A DNA stretch of 64,000 bases from Aradus depressus (lineage: Eukaryota; Arthropoda; Insecta; Hemiptera; Aradidae): assembly GCA_963662175.1 (NCBI GenBank), contig OY759215.1, positions 50,361,213 through 50,425,212 of the forward strand. The letters run 5' to 3'. Shown in pieces: positions 39,830 to 51,500 of the stretch. The notes under the pieces are model-generated. The model made no database searches and was not told the origin of the DNA. It saw only the letters and a program-made list of their open reading frames with translations. How positions within the stretch are numbered: position 1 is the first letter of the stretch; the number at the start of each line of letters is the position of its first letter. The translations under genes and the position numbers were made by a program.

Positions 39830-42519
39830 TCGATATCATTATTATAATTTAAAGCGATCTTATTACATTCCATTGCCTTACTTGAGGTTACTATCAAATC
39901 TTCATTTCCGAATCTATGTCGGATGTCAAAGTTATTATTTATTTTTATTTTTTATTAAAATATGGGCATATCACATGACTATCATTGTTGGTATAATATA
40001 CATGCATATATTATATGTTATGAAAATCTATATTTTGTGATATTTACAATTTAAATATTCTCTCTAGACCTCAGGAAATTCCTTAGTTCCGCAACTTCCT
40101 TGTTAAGCGGTTCCATGGCCATTTTTCATTCAATTTCTCTTTCCCCCAAAACTTACACGAATTAACAAAAAAAAAATTATTTGCATCTTTGGAGCACCAA
40201 AAAAGTTAATTGTTTTTTTGTCAACAAGCAAAAAAGAACGTAAATATGAATGTGCTTCACATAATTTTTTTTTTCTAAGAATTGTATTTGCGTATTATCA
40301 AAAACTCAATATTCCCATTTTTAAGATTTGTAATATCAGAATGCCATAAGTACCAAAGTAGATAAATAGAAGTGTAGTTTTTGGAATCAATTTTTAGGAT
40401 TGACCAAAGAAAAAGTAATCGTTTCGATGGAGGATCCGCCTGGCTGTCAGAACCCTGTAGCTCCCTCACAAGAACCTCAGAATCTATTTGGTAGTAGGTA
40501 TAAGGGGTGGGATCCACTACTTCTACTATAAAAGCTTGGAACATTTTTATGAGATCAGTAAAACAACTTTAAGAAAGGCTTAATTTAGAAAGAGGTGTAA
40601 TTCAATTTGAAAAAAAGTTAAGTTAATTTGAAAATATTTCATTTAACCTAAATAATGTGTAATTCATTCAGTTAGCGATGCAATTCAATTTGGAAATGGT
40701 TTAATTAAATTTGTAAGTAGTTTAGTTCAAATAAAAAAAAAAAAATTTGGAACAATTTGAAAAATATTTTACTCAAATTATCAACGCTTATTAACTATAA
40801 ATTTAGTGTAAATATGAAAATGGTATTAATTAAATTGAACCGTAAAATTGGGGCAATATATTCGGTTTGTTAAGGTTCGTTGTTAAGGTATCGGTCAAAA
40901 TAGGCGGGAGAGTCGTATCTTTAGCTCCTAGCGCTGCCACGTTGCAACTACCCTAACTAAGATTACTTCTCTTCACTACATTTAATAATGCCGCTTATTT
41001 AATCAATACGATTCACGTTTAATCCATGAAATGAATATAATATTATCACGAACATTCCAGTTATGACTATTACTTGCTTATTTTGTTTATTCAAGGATCA
41101 ATATTGAAATTAAGAGAAAATTACCAGACAGGATCCCGGAACTATAAGCAGCAATCGTTGTGTGACTACGTTAGACCAAAGTGTTCTGGGTTAACTCTGG
41201 TCTCCCTTCAAAACGTATAAATCTTTCGCCTTTTACTAAAGATTTCCGTGGAGGGGGACTCTTGATGAGTCTATAACTAATTTTTTGGTATAGCCTCGAC
41301 CGTAAGGTTGAGGCTGATAATTTGAAAATGTTGGTAGTTCGTGGAACTGTGCCGAAACATAATTTTGTTTGATATTCAAGATATTGAGGCGAGCAAAATG
41401 CGTTCCATAATTATTTAAGTTTAGTTTGCCAGGCAGACGAGAATAGATTCGGCCAATTACGTTTGGCATAGAAGGGCCCGCCGAATGAGAAGGGGGGGCG
41501 ACGTAGGTTCTAGCCAGGGGGACTCAGGATGTGGAGGCGACATAGTCATCCAATACATAGCGATACTACGTTATGACGTTCGACGTGACGTTCGATGCTT
41601 CTTTTGTTTCTTTCTTTTTGACTTTCATGATTTATTCTTACCTCGGTCACAGAATAAAATTTATTTTCATTCATTCATTCAAGCCATAAGTTCCATTATT
41701 GAGTAAATAAAATAAACATTATTATTAAACAATATAAGGAAAAACGTGTTTTTTTTAAATATTGTTTTTTTCACACAATATATATAATATATGGGAGTAC
41801 TTCTGGTATTGCTACCATCATTATAATCATATTCAAAATTTTCCGGATTTGTTTTATAGAATTAGATTAAAATCATTAACTTGTTTTTTTTTTACTGATA
41901 ACTGACGAGTAGTAAGTAAATATAATTTGTATAAAAGAAAAGAAATTATTCATTTAAAATTGAAAAAATTTATATTGATGTTTGTATCAATATAGGTTTA
42001 TTTATAATTAAAGAAATGTATACCAAGGCATGCAGTATACGGAGTATAGAGGAATTTATGTAATCGGTCAAAAATTCGAAGCGAGTTTTCAACGGAATTT
42101 CTTGTTTTCCAACCTCCAGAACTTTCCTACAAACCTCGCAAACATAAAGAAAAAATGGGTTATATTTTATAATTAAAGTAGTGTATTCATAATCGATAGC
42201 TTTTTTCGATGTGATTCTAATTAGATACAGATCCCCCGCCTGAGAAGAGGATGCAATTTATAATTTAACGTTTTCTTCATAAATATTTTGCTTATACAAT
42301 TCACAATTGGAACTTTACTTATAATCAAGTTGAAAACAAAATGAAAGAGAAAAATGTTTCAAAGTTAATGCGAAGTAAAAAAAAAGTCAAATATATATAT
42401 ATAATAAAATTAAGTCTAGTATATATGTATGTATTGAAATTGTATTGCTTTCAAAAAGAAATAACATACATTAAGTAATAGAATAAGAAATAGATATAGA
42501 CTTAACAGCTAGTGAAATA
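39830..42519. other. No gene recognised
   Basis: AT-rich. A minus-strand 77-codon frame (41236-41469) and a following plus-strand frame ending near AGAATAAAATTTATTTTCAT (41650-41670) are unassigned; the latter resembles a LINE 3' end. At about 42040-42110 lies another repeat fragment (GTAATCGGTCAAAAATTCGA). Confidence 0.3.
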
Positions 42520-42798
42520 CACTGCTCAACACTCCAAGTGGAACACAGAAAAATCTGACGATTCTTTGATTCCCCTAAATTTTCTTCTGGGTTAATGAGA
42601 TATGTTTCCTCTCCAGAATGTTTCCCTTAATCAAGAAAGTAAATGGGCAAATAGAAAATTACAAGTTTAAGAAATAATGAAGCAACTTTATTGAAAAAAG
42701 ATTTGAAACAAAATTTACCTACTTTTTACAAAAATGAAAATACTCTTAAAACTGAAAAGAAAATTAAAAAATACCACAGGTTTAGTTTGCTGGTGGTC

Positions 42799-43898
42799 TT
42801 CAGTAGTGAGGGGGGCCTCCTTCAGTAGTGAGTGGGGCCTCCTTCAGTAGTGAGGGGGGCCTCCTTCAGTAGTGAGGGGGGCCTCCTTCAGTAGTGAGTG
42901 GGGCCTCCTTCAGTAGTGAGTGGGGCCTCCTTCAGTAGTGAGGGGGGCCTCCTTCAGTAGTGAGGGGGGCCTCCTTCAGTAGTGAGTGGGGCCTCCTTCA
43001 GTAGTGAGTGGGGCCTCCTTCAGTAGTGAGTGGGGCCTCCTTCAGTAGTGAGTGGGGCCTCCTTCAGTAGTGAGCGGGGCCTCCTTCAGTAGTGAGCGGG
43101 GCCTCCTTCAGTAGTGAGTGGGGCCTCCTTCAGTAGTGAGGGGGGCCTCCTTCAGTAGTGAGTGGGGCCTCCTTCAGTAGTGAGTGGGGCCTCCTTCAGT
43201 AGTGAGGGGGGCCTCCTTCAGTAGTGAGGGGGGCCTCCTTCAGTAGTGAGTGGGGCCTCCTTCAGTAGTGAGTGGGGCCTCCTTCAGTAGTGAGTGGGGC
43301 CTCCTTCAGTAGTGAGTGGGGCCTCCTTCAGTAGTGAGGGGGGCCTCCTTCAGTAGTGAGGGGGGCCTCCTTCAGTAGTGAGTGGGGCCTCCTTCAGTAG
43401 TGAGTGGGGCCTCCTTCAGTAGTGAGGGGGGCCTCCTTCAGTAGTGAGCGGGGCCTCCTTCAGTAGTGAGTGGGGCCTCCTTCAGTAGTGAGTGGGGCCT
43501 CCTTCAGTAGTGAGGGGGGCCTCCTTCAGTAGTGAGTGGGGCCTCCTTCAGTAGTGAGTGGGGCCTCCTTCAGTAGTGAGTGGGGCCTCCTTCAGTAGTG
43601 AGCGGGGCCTCCTTCAGTAGTGAGTGGGGCCTCCTTCAGTAGTGAGTGGGGCCTCCTTCAGTAGTGAGGGGGGCCTCCTTCAGTAGTGAGGGGGGCCTCC
43701 TTCAGTAGTGAGCGGGGCCTCCTTCAATAGTGAGTGGGGCCTCCTTCAGTAGTGAGTGGGGCCTCCTTCAGTAGTGAGTGGGGCCTCCTTCAGTAGTGAG
43801 TGGGGCCTCCTTCAGTAGTGAGGGGGGCCTCCTTCAGTAGTGAGCGGGGCCTCCTTCAGTAGTGAGTGGGGCCTCCTTCAGTAGTGAGTGGGGCCTCC
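42799..43898. repeat. 22-bp minisatellite, 50 exact-length units
   Basis: Unit TTCAGTAGTGAG-N-GGGGCCTCC repeated 50 times with no length variation (1100 bp). Position N is T in 29 units, G in 15 and C in 6; only one other difference is seen (a CAATAG unit near 43726). Read on the minus strand the unit contains GGC CCC ACT CAC TAC TGA, the last codons and stop of the adjoining transposase (GGPTHY-stop). Positions after it, toward the left end, hold only the element's terminal sequence. Confidence 0.98.
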
Positions 43899-44265
43899 TC
43901 TTGGTCTTATCACTTCTTGGCACCTCCTGGGCATGCTGTTTATGGGGTCCAAAACTGCTGTCCCATGGGATGCGTTCCCATTCCTCAATAACAGCCTGTC
44001 GAAGCTCTTAAAAATTGACAGGGGTAAGTCTACGAGCCCTGATCTGCCTCTTGAGATGATCCCAAATGTTCTCAGGTCTGAAAATTGTGCAGGCCACACC
44101 ATACGCGTAATTGACTGCTAACGAAAAAAATTGTTGACCGCTATGGAGTGATGCGGTCGAGCATTGTCATCAGCATAATTGCAATTTGCTCCAATTTCAT
44201 GAGCTAGAGGCATTACAATAGGCTCAAGAACCATGTTCAAGTACATCTGGCCAGTCATAGTGGTG
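43878..44265 (-). pseudogene. Tc1-like transposase, C-terminal fragment
   Basis: Minus-strand reading gives GTTMTGQMYLNMVLEPIVMP, then ADDNARPHHSIAVNNF (the DNARPH block carries the second catalytic Asp), a stop, and MVWPAQFSDLRTFGIISRGR, FDRLLLRNGN, DPINSMPRRCQEVIRPRGG and PTHY. WPAxSPDLNPIE has decayed to WPAQFSDLRTFG, so the third acidic catalytic residue (Glu in NPIE) is lost. The DNA-binding half is missing. The frame ends with GGPTHY, and that codon block starts the minisatellite. Confidence 0.88.
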
Positions 44266-44974
44266 TTCCCAAAAACCGATGTTTAACATTCCCATCGCTT
44301 GATTAAGGGATTCCTAACTTAAACGGTTCATTATGAACAGATTCATTGGTCAGAACAACTCAGAAACTGTTAATCCACTGATGAAAACATTAGACTGTTC
44401 AAAAGATAAGAAATTCCATGATACAATATGACTTATCCGGCAAATAACAACAGGACACCAACAGGGTAAAAGTCCATGCACTTACATTCTTTCACATTGC
44501 TCAGATACAAAGGTAGAATTTTTCCAATTTTTCTTTGTTTTCTCACTCAAGAGGCCTCGTGTTACAACATAATATGTTGTAGCTAGAACCAATGTGAGCG
44601 TTCATAATATGAACGAAGCTTCGATAAAATGACAATAAACGAGGTATACTATCGAATTTTTATGTGTTCCACTTCGAGTGTTGAGCAATGTATAACAACA
44701 ATATCAAAAAGAAATAAATAAATGCAAAATGTACCAGAAAAAGCAAATAACTACCTACTGAATGTATAAACTAATATTATACCTCTAATAGGTGAATATT
44801 CTAAAGAAAAAGAAATAGGCTTACAGCAGTCAATTTCAAGCCTAATTGATAATGAAAAAGATATTTTTATGTTGTAAATTGATTTTTTAGTTGTAAAAAA
44901 TTTAATTTTCTATTCACGCTAAGACAATCGTTTCATACAACCCATTTCATGTCGATATATTGAGAAAACGAATA

Positions 44975-45135
44975 AAATAAAGAACTTGTTTACCATATAT
45001 ATTGTCTTATTCCACAGTTCAACAGTAACTGATATTTTGTGCTGAAGATGGCGTAATCCGAAACGGGTACACGTTATGGTATATATTCTTGTGAAATTTG
45101 ACAATATAAAAGTTGAACAAGTTCTTTGTTTTACA
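44975..45135. repeat. Inverted repeat enclosing a hammerhead
   Basis: AATAAAGAACTTGTTTACC (about 44978-44997) and, on the other strand, AACAAAGAACTTGTTCAAC (45132-45114) form short inverted ends that also share ATATTGTC. The hammerhead at 45037-45074 lies between. The arrangement parallels the one at 756-1515 and suggests a minimal PLE-derived element of about 160 bp. Confidence 0.5.
45037..45074 (+). ncRNA. Hammerhead ribozyme, intact core
   Basis: Core CTGAAGA at 45042-45048 and GAAA at 45060-45063 are both exact. One T (45049) is unpaired, as at 1404. Helix II is GG (45050-45051) with CC (45058-45059), only 2 bp. Helix III is AC with GT around a GG loop (45063-45068). Predicted cleavage is after A45069 (a UA site). 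Helix I is GTG (45039-45041) with CAC (45070-45072). Short stems mean weak folding, but no core base is wrong. Confidence 0.6.
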
Positions 45136-46221
45136 ACGCAATTCGTTCAGGAGAAAAAATGACAACATTGATTGACAGAATAGAACTGATTGACAAAAGC
45201 TGATTGATTTAATTATTTTTTAAGTGATTTACTAGTTGGTTCATAATCAAACACAATATTGGTTCTGTTCGTTCAACTGCTTAAAGATGTGTGCAAAATT
45301 TGGTGTAAATCTGAGACCGATATATGTATATCTACTTCCCCAGCTCGAGTTATTTGTAAGAACTATGTTCCCTTCTCCTCATTGGACTTATGGTCTTCTC
45401 AATCCACATTCCGAATTTCATGTTTTACATTTGCATTTAGAAATGTTGAATTATATCAAGTAAGGACAATATATGACGAAATTTACATATGGGAGTTTCA
45501 ACCACCTAAAATCCAGAGATTTCTCAAGTTTTTTATGTAAATTACTCCCATCAAAATTATAGAAACAGTTATTTTTTTCGTAACCCTAGGCTTGATAGGA
45601 AGGTTGACTCCAACAGACGCGGGTTAGACTGCCTTAGTCTGTAACAGGACACAGGAGGGTCGACAGAGGACCGGGGGACTGTCCTTTCACTGGAAATAAG
45701 GACACCAGCCCCAAGGTTACTTTCATTAGAAGAACACACCTCTTGTAGTGTATTTGTCTACTAGTTTACTATGATTTCCGCGATACGATCAGTCCCGCCA
45801 ACAACCTAAGAGGGAACGCCAAAAATCCCACTTCTTGACGACGAGCAATGGATGCTTGAAATCAGATGGTTAATTTTTATTTAAAACGTTTATTATACTT
45901 TTATGTTACTCTTTCCACAATATATTCTGAGCTTATTTAATTTAACCCGTTTTTGTATGTTCTTTATTATTAAAATGGAAAGGTATTTCAAAATATGTAC
46001 CTAGTTGACATATTTTTAAATCAAGGATTTAATTGATCTCTTCGTTGGGCATTTACTTTACTAAGAGTAATGTAATATGTCATTAGTCTAGTTAACACTA
46101 AAATTAAACTGTGCTAAATTTAATGAAAAGATACTTAGCTATTCTGTGTTACTCTGTTCAATGTATTACATATATACCATGTATACTATAAGGTAAAGTA
46201 TTACATATATACCATGTATAC
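45136..46221. other. No gene recognised
   Basis: AT-rich sequence with short overlapping frames at 45236-45540 that have no motif. A GC-richer stretch at about 45600-45720 is unassigned. Confidence 0.4.
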
Positions 46222-46224
46222 TAT

Positions 46225-46307
<83 letters not shown>

Positions 46308-46316
46308 ATATATATT

Positions 46317-46348
<32 letters not shown>
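46222..46348. repeat. Long (TA)n tract
   Basis: More than 100 bases of TA with short interruptions. A direct repeat of GTATTACATATATACCATG precedes it (about 46161-46220). Confidence 0.95.
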
Positions 46349-46352
<4 letters not shown>

Positions 46353-46539
46353 ATTGATGATTGTACTTCACAGATTTAACTCATCTCTTAGTTAGTAGAA
46401 TATAAGAATATAAATTAACATTAACCCAACAGACTACAACAAAATAACAATTATTTGGAGAACAGAGAATATAATAAGAATAAAATACAATAATAAGAGA
46501 CAAAAATAATAGTAAAAATATTAGTAAGAATAAGTCTGA

Positions 46540-46735
46540 ACTCCTGATCCCTGGAGTGGTGGTCATGTCCAGAAGCTGAAGGAACCTGGCTGGGTCCGGG
46601 TGCTCCTCCAGATACCTGATTCTCTCTGTCTCCTGAGCTGGACTCTCCATCAACAAATGGTACAGGTTCCTTCCTTCGCCTAGGTCGCACCGGAGACACT
46701 CCTCTCTTCTCAGATCCGCCTCCAGTTGTTTCCTT
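46540..46735 (-). pseudogene. Non-LTR retrotransposon C-terminal relic
   Basis: The minus strand reads RREECLRCDLGEGRNLYHLL and MESPAQETERIRYLEEHPDP, then ARFLQLLDMTTTPGIRSSD. A CxxC followed by YHLLMExP (usually ECP) and an Arg-rich helix is the tail found after RNase H in R1, I and related elements. The last Cys of the finger has become Ser. No upstream RNase H or RT is joined to it. Confidence 0.55.
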
Positions 46736-46896
46736 TTCCCCAGTATTCTGGTGACTTTCCTCCTCCTAGTCTGACTTGAGCTGCTACTCTAATCATGTCT
46801 AGAGGGCCTCTCAATTTCATATAAATATCAGTATAAATTGATCTCTTAGGCTAAATAAATAAAACAAACTTCGTTTCTGGAAGTATTGTTTACTTC

Positions 46897-47096
46897 ACAA
46901 TAAATGTATACATAAACTATCGGTTTTGGTGTTACGCTGTCGTCAGGTTTAGTTATAAACAAAGACTAAGCTTATAGGTACTTATGTAGTTTGTAGGTAC
47001 TCTGGTTTAGTACCTATAAACTTAGTCTTTGTTTATAACTAAACCTGACGTTGGTGTAATGCCAAAGCCGGCTAGTTTATGTATACATTTATTGTG
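46897..47096. repeat. Inverted repeat with two hammerhead-like motifs (PLE family 2)
   Basis: Arms 46897-46981 and 47010-47096 are about 85 bp each with a 28-bp spacer; both include TATACATAAACTA and TTTATAACTAAACCTGACG. Minus 46918-46950 reads CTGACGA then CAGCGTAACACC and AAAACCGAT. Plus 47039-47078 reads CTGACG, TTGGTGTAATGCC, AAAGCCGGCT. Each lacks at least one core base (G12; A9 in the right arm), so they are relics. Confidence 0.75.
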
Positions 47097-47792
47097 TAAT
47101 AGAATATATTTAAAAAAAAAAAAAGGTATATTTTATTTATTCTAAATTTTCCTTAGAAGTTGTCTTAATTAGACATTTACTTCCCCATTATTTATAGATA
47201 TTTCTTTATTTGACGGATATTGTATCTGATCATTAAAATTAAAATTTATATATCTAAGAAATCTAAATTTAGTTTTGAAATATTATTTTGCAATATATAT
47301 ATGACGTCCCGACTTAAAGAGGTTTGTCCCGATTATTTTAAACCTGTCCGGATCTTTGGCAAATTATATCTATCAACCCTAATGGGAGTCTCCCCTTATC
47401 TTCTCCTGGGATAGTGCAAATTCAGATTCATTCTATGGCATATCATGGGCTGACACTTGGCCTGCTTCACATTAATAGTTTAGGTACTAGCCCCTTCCAA
47501 GTTTCCAAACGGGTTGCTCTTTCCGAAAGACAGTTGATTTTTTTTCTTCTACAAATTAGAAGAGTGAAGAATGCCTCCTGTCGCTTTGCTTCTGTAGCCC
47601 GCAGCGCTGTCAAACTTTCCATTGTTCTGTCATGGCATTCAGGATATCTACTACTAGCGGCAAATCACTCTGCGTGGACACCGTTACCAAAGTTTTATAA
47701 ACAATACTTTTGTTAAAAAAGTTTTTTTTTTTTTTTTTTTAAGAAAAAAATGTTTGATAATGTAGGTAACTATTGAGAGTTCAAAGAACGTA
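47097..47792. other. No gene recognised
   Basis: AT-rich. A 100-codon frame at 47414-47716 (MQIQIHSMAYHGLTLGLLHI) has no recognised motif and ends near a run of T (47721-47741). Confidence 0.35.
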
Positions 47793-48138
47793 GTTAGGTT
47801 AGGTTTTATGACTCATACCCGGGATTTATCTACGAGGTCATATCGCCTATTACCAGAGCGCTCTTTCGTCACTCTGGTGGACATGAGCCCGACTCTACTG
47901 TGGGAGTCCTAAATTTTGCCTACCCTAAATTTTTATTCACCTAGGATAGGGGTCTTTAACGAGTACCTGACATCGTACAGGCTCGGGACCATCGCTTAAC
48001 GTCCCATCCGAAGGACGGCATGCTTAAGTTTATTTTACCTCCCAGATAAAATAAACTAAGGGCCTCGGTCGGGTTACGAACCACGTTCTTGAGCTCAGAA
48101 GTCAAGCACGCATACCACTGAGCTACCGGCGCCCTCAA
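47793..48138 (-). mobile_element. SINE-A, full-length, TTAGG-type tail
   Basis: Minus-strand head GAGGGCGCCGGTAGCTCAGTGG, weakened box B (GGTTCGTAACCCGACCG), full body, and end GAGTCATAAAACCTAACCTAAC. An imperfect 11-bp duplication CAAAGAACGTA / CAAAGAATATA flanks it (47782-47792 and 48139-48149). Confidence 0.85.
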
Positions 48139-48447
48139 CAAAGAATATAAAGTCTTTGCTTATTCACATTCTTAGCATCTTAGAATTGCTGTCATTGCAG
48201 CTAAGTTTGTGTTGCGTGATATCTACGAACGCTCCTCAGCGGAAGGTCCTGCTCCACCTACAACCTCATGTGACCACTCAACGTAACGTTTCAAGGTAAA
48301 GAACATGATGACAAAAGAGATTGACAATAGTGCTGCGTACTGGCCTTCAGACCATAATTAAAATGAGAAATGATTCAGACTATGAGGATTTTTTTTTTCT
48401 TTTTACCTGAGTCACTCGACTCAATGGCTATTTCATTAGAATTTACC

Positions 48448-48525
48448 CATTGAGATGGTAGCATAGAGCGTGCTTGCCTACTGTGCTCATGAACACGGGT
48501 TCGAACTTGATCGAAGCCCTTTAGC
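48448..48525 (+). mobile_element. SINE-A head relic
   Basis: GATGGTAGCATAGAGCGTGC, TTGCCTACTGTGCTCATGAA and CACGGGTTCGAACTTGATCG follow the SINE-A head, including box B. The body is absent. Confidence 0.5.
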
Positions 48526-51500
48526 TTTTTACTTACTTGTACTTATAGTATAAGGAAGTATTGCAATCGTGCAAAAACCCGAAATCGAGATTTCAACTGA
48601 ATTTCACTTTTCCTGGTCCTCTTTTAATTTTTTTTGATTTACTTTCTTTTTTTTTGCGTAATGCACCAATTACAGACCAATTAATTGCTTGTTTCTTCTT
48701 CTAAAGAAATTATTTTCTGCACTCTTGTCTGGAACAGTCTATACAACAGTATTATCGCATTCCCTCCACAGCACTCCTAAAAAAAAAATTGAAGTTCACC
48801 CAAAATTGTCCTATAGGTACTTTAATTTGTATCATCCGTTCTTTTTTGCGCGATGACCGGCCAAACAGACTCAGACCGAGTTTAAACTTCATTTATATAG
48901 TCTGTACATGTCTTAAGCGTCTGACTACTAAACAACACCATGGTGACTAATAATAAGTGTTATACATTTCTTGGCCAGCCCCATAGTGACACAACTGGTC
49001 CAGAGAATGACGCACTCGAACAGGTTCACCCTGACAAACTACTCGACCCGAACAGGATCTCATAGTCACCCACCCACCTTACTTATGTTTACATCAGGTG
49101 TCCTGTGGAAATTATGATAACATCGGACTAAATATATAAAACAATATAAGTCATACCCTTGGAAAATGTTTTCTCGAAAGCTTAATCGGCGAGTTAGTAC
49201 CAAGTAATAGCATTTAAGAGCGTATTGCTCTGTATGTCAGTATTTACGTCGTTTTGCTCAGTTTTGTCATTATGTAATGTGAGGTTGTCGCATATTGAAT
49301 TTTGCGTACTCGTGGGTTTTGTTCCAACTATCTTTCTGTTTTTCTGTTTACCTGTGGCTCGTTAGTTTCCTCGAATTTTGATGTTACTCCACTGACTTCG
49401 AAATATCACAGTGGTTATTTTCCCCTTTAGTGTTACACTATAAGTATTATGTTATATGCGGAGATATTTGCAGCCAAATTGAAATTGGCATGTGTTTTGG
49501 ATGAATGTCTCTTCCTACCTGTTCTTGTATTGATACTTCAAATTCGCTTGTGCTTTTACAAGTATATTTAGTTCAATAGTAGCTTAAACTTACGACAGGA
49601 ATTGCTGGCGAATCGATCCCTGAACTGAATCCTTATTTACATCATCTCTGAGGCGCCTACCACATTGATTATACATATGTATCTTTATAGTTTAGTCATC
49701 CTTCATAAATGTTACAATGTTTAATAAATATTTATCATAATTAGGTAAAACAAATTGTTATCATTTATTTTGACATGGGGCCAAAATGCGGAAAAGAAAA
49801 AGGACAATATGCAGCCGGGAAGAACAACAAGGTCTGGAAGAGGTGCTCTCCAGTCTTATCTGTTGGCCTATTTCCAGGGATTAGTATAGGCTGTGGCATC
49901 CAGGCTGGATCCTAGAGAAACTGAGGGAGCCAAGATCGTTCTTGATCACATGGGCGGTGAGGGGTACTGCAGAAATCAGAGGAGTAACCCCGGGGATGCG
50001 AGCAGTAGCTTAAGAGACGGCCGCGTCCTCCGTCCCACAACGAGGGAGATGTAACATCTGACGTTAGTACTACATACTATTAGTTTTACTTGAAGTATGT
50101 TTTTGTAGTAACATTATGCATAAATGTTAATATTTTCAATAAGGATTTATTATAACCAGGTTAAACCAATTATTAGTATTTATCTTGACAGTTATGAACC
50201 CATTAGCACTTCTTCCGTTCATGGTACACATTTTGTTAAGAAGTAGGACTTTTCGTTACAACAATAACTTGCGATAAAGTCAATTCTATGAAATTAACCT
50301 ACTCTGCTACCTTTTTAAGCCCAAGAACTTTTTGAAATTTTGTTCTCTTCACATTCATCTGTGATGTTTAGTGTTTCCTTCATTGCTTAACATCATCTGC
50401 AGAATGGTTCTAAAACAAGGTTCATTGCAGAGAGTTGTTTTCTTAACTGATGAAGACTTGTTTAGTATCTAATCGTCTATGGTCAACTCCTTTGACTATC
50501 GATTTCCTGGTTGTTCGCAGTCTATTCCTCGGTGGTAATGCGCCATCTGTGATCCTTGTTGTGGGACCGGATCCATTGAGGCACTTCTAAATTTCAGCTA
50601 ATATGTCTTCTGGAAGTAGGAAAAGGATACCGATTAGTTTAAGCGAAGAAATCTAAGGAAAAGAGCCACTATTTAATATTTAACTTGGGAGGTGGGTTTA
50701 ACGAGAGAGCTGATGTGTTTCTGAAAGAGCTAGGAAATCGATTGGTCACCTGAGGGGCTGTCCTCTGTACCGTGGTGAGCAGCCGTGGCAATGTCCTGGT
50801 TCTGCTTCAGTAGGCTCTACTTTCGGCCACGATATACATCTTAGGGCCTGGTGAAAAAATACCAAAATGAAAACGTGCCAATATGAAGAAAACTGATTAG
50901 AGACTTTCATTTTACATTTTTTGGAGAGATATGCGCCACTATGGAAACTGGTAAATAAGCATTGCGTTTCAAATAGTTTTATGGCTGGCCTCGCGATTCA
51001 CATCTCCTAAACAGCTTAGAAACTTTTTTTTATTTTGTAATAAAGATGGATATCTACCTCAAAAAGCCTAGTTGACTCCCAAGATTGACTTGGATAATAA
51101 ATGTTTTTAGTATAAATACGTCCATTTATCCGACTGTTTTAAATTGTAATTTTTTCATTTACAAAATTTGTTTCAAGCTCGGGTTAATCTTTTTTTAGAT
51201 AGGTTATGTATTAGATATTATAAAACAGTGTCCCTTGGTCTACATGAAACTGGTCAAACCAGAAGTTGCAGACCACCTGTCAGCCGATTTCTAAGCACAC
51301 GTTACAAAGTTACAAAACATTTGATGAAGCACCCTACCCAACCAGACTAAGATGAGGTGTATGTATATATATACATATATAGCATAAGGAGAGAGGTTCT
51401 CGTTGTACCGCTGAGAGGATCTCATTATCGTACCTCTTCGTACTTCCCAGTCAGTTCGCCTAGGAGCAAGGGGTGGTCGCTACAAGTCTCGTATGCTTTG

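Larger units (their letters stand above)
42520..44690 (-). mobile_element. Tc1-like transposon carrying an expanded minisatellite
   Basis: The terminal inverted repeats are CACTGCTCAACACTCCAAGT (from 42520) and, on the other strand, CATTGCTCAACACTCGAAGT (from 44690), each continuing GGAACACA and AAAAAT and each flanked by TA (42518-42519 and 44691-44692). The interior holds the C-terminal half of a Tc1-type transposase on the minus strand. The total is 2171 bp, of which 1100 bp is a 22-bp minisatellite; without it the element would be about 1.07 kb, short for Tc1, so there has also been internal deletion. Confidence 0.88.

Noticed and set aside
42799..43898. CRISPR-like regular array
   Set aside because: Units are directly contiguous 22-mers with no unique spacers, inside a Tc1-like transposon: a minisatellite.
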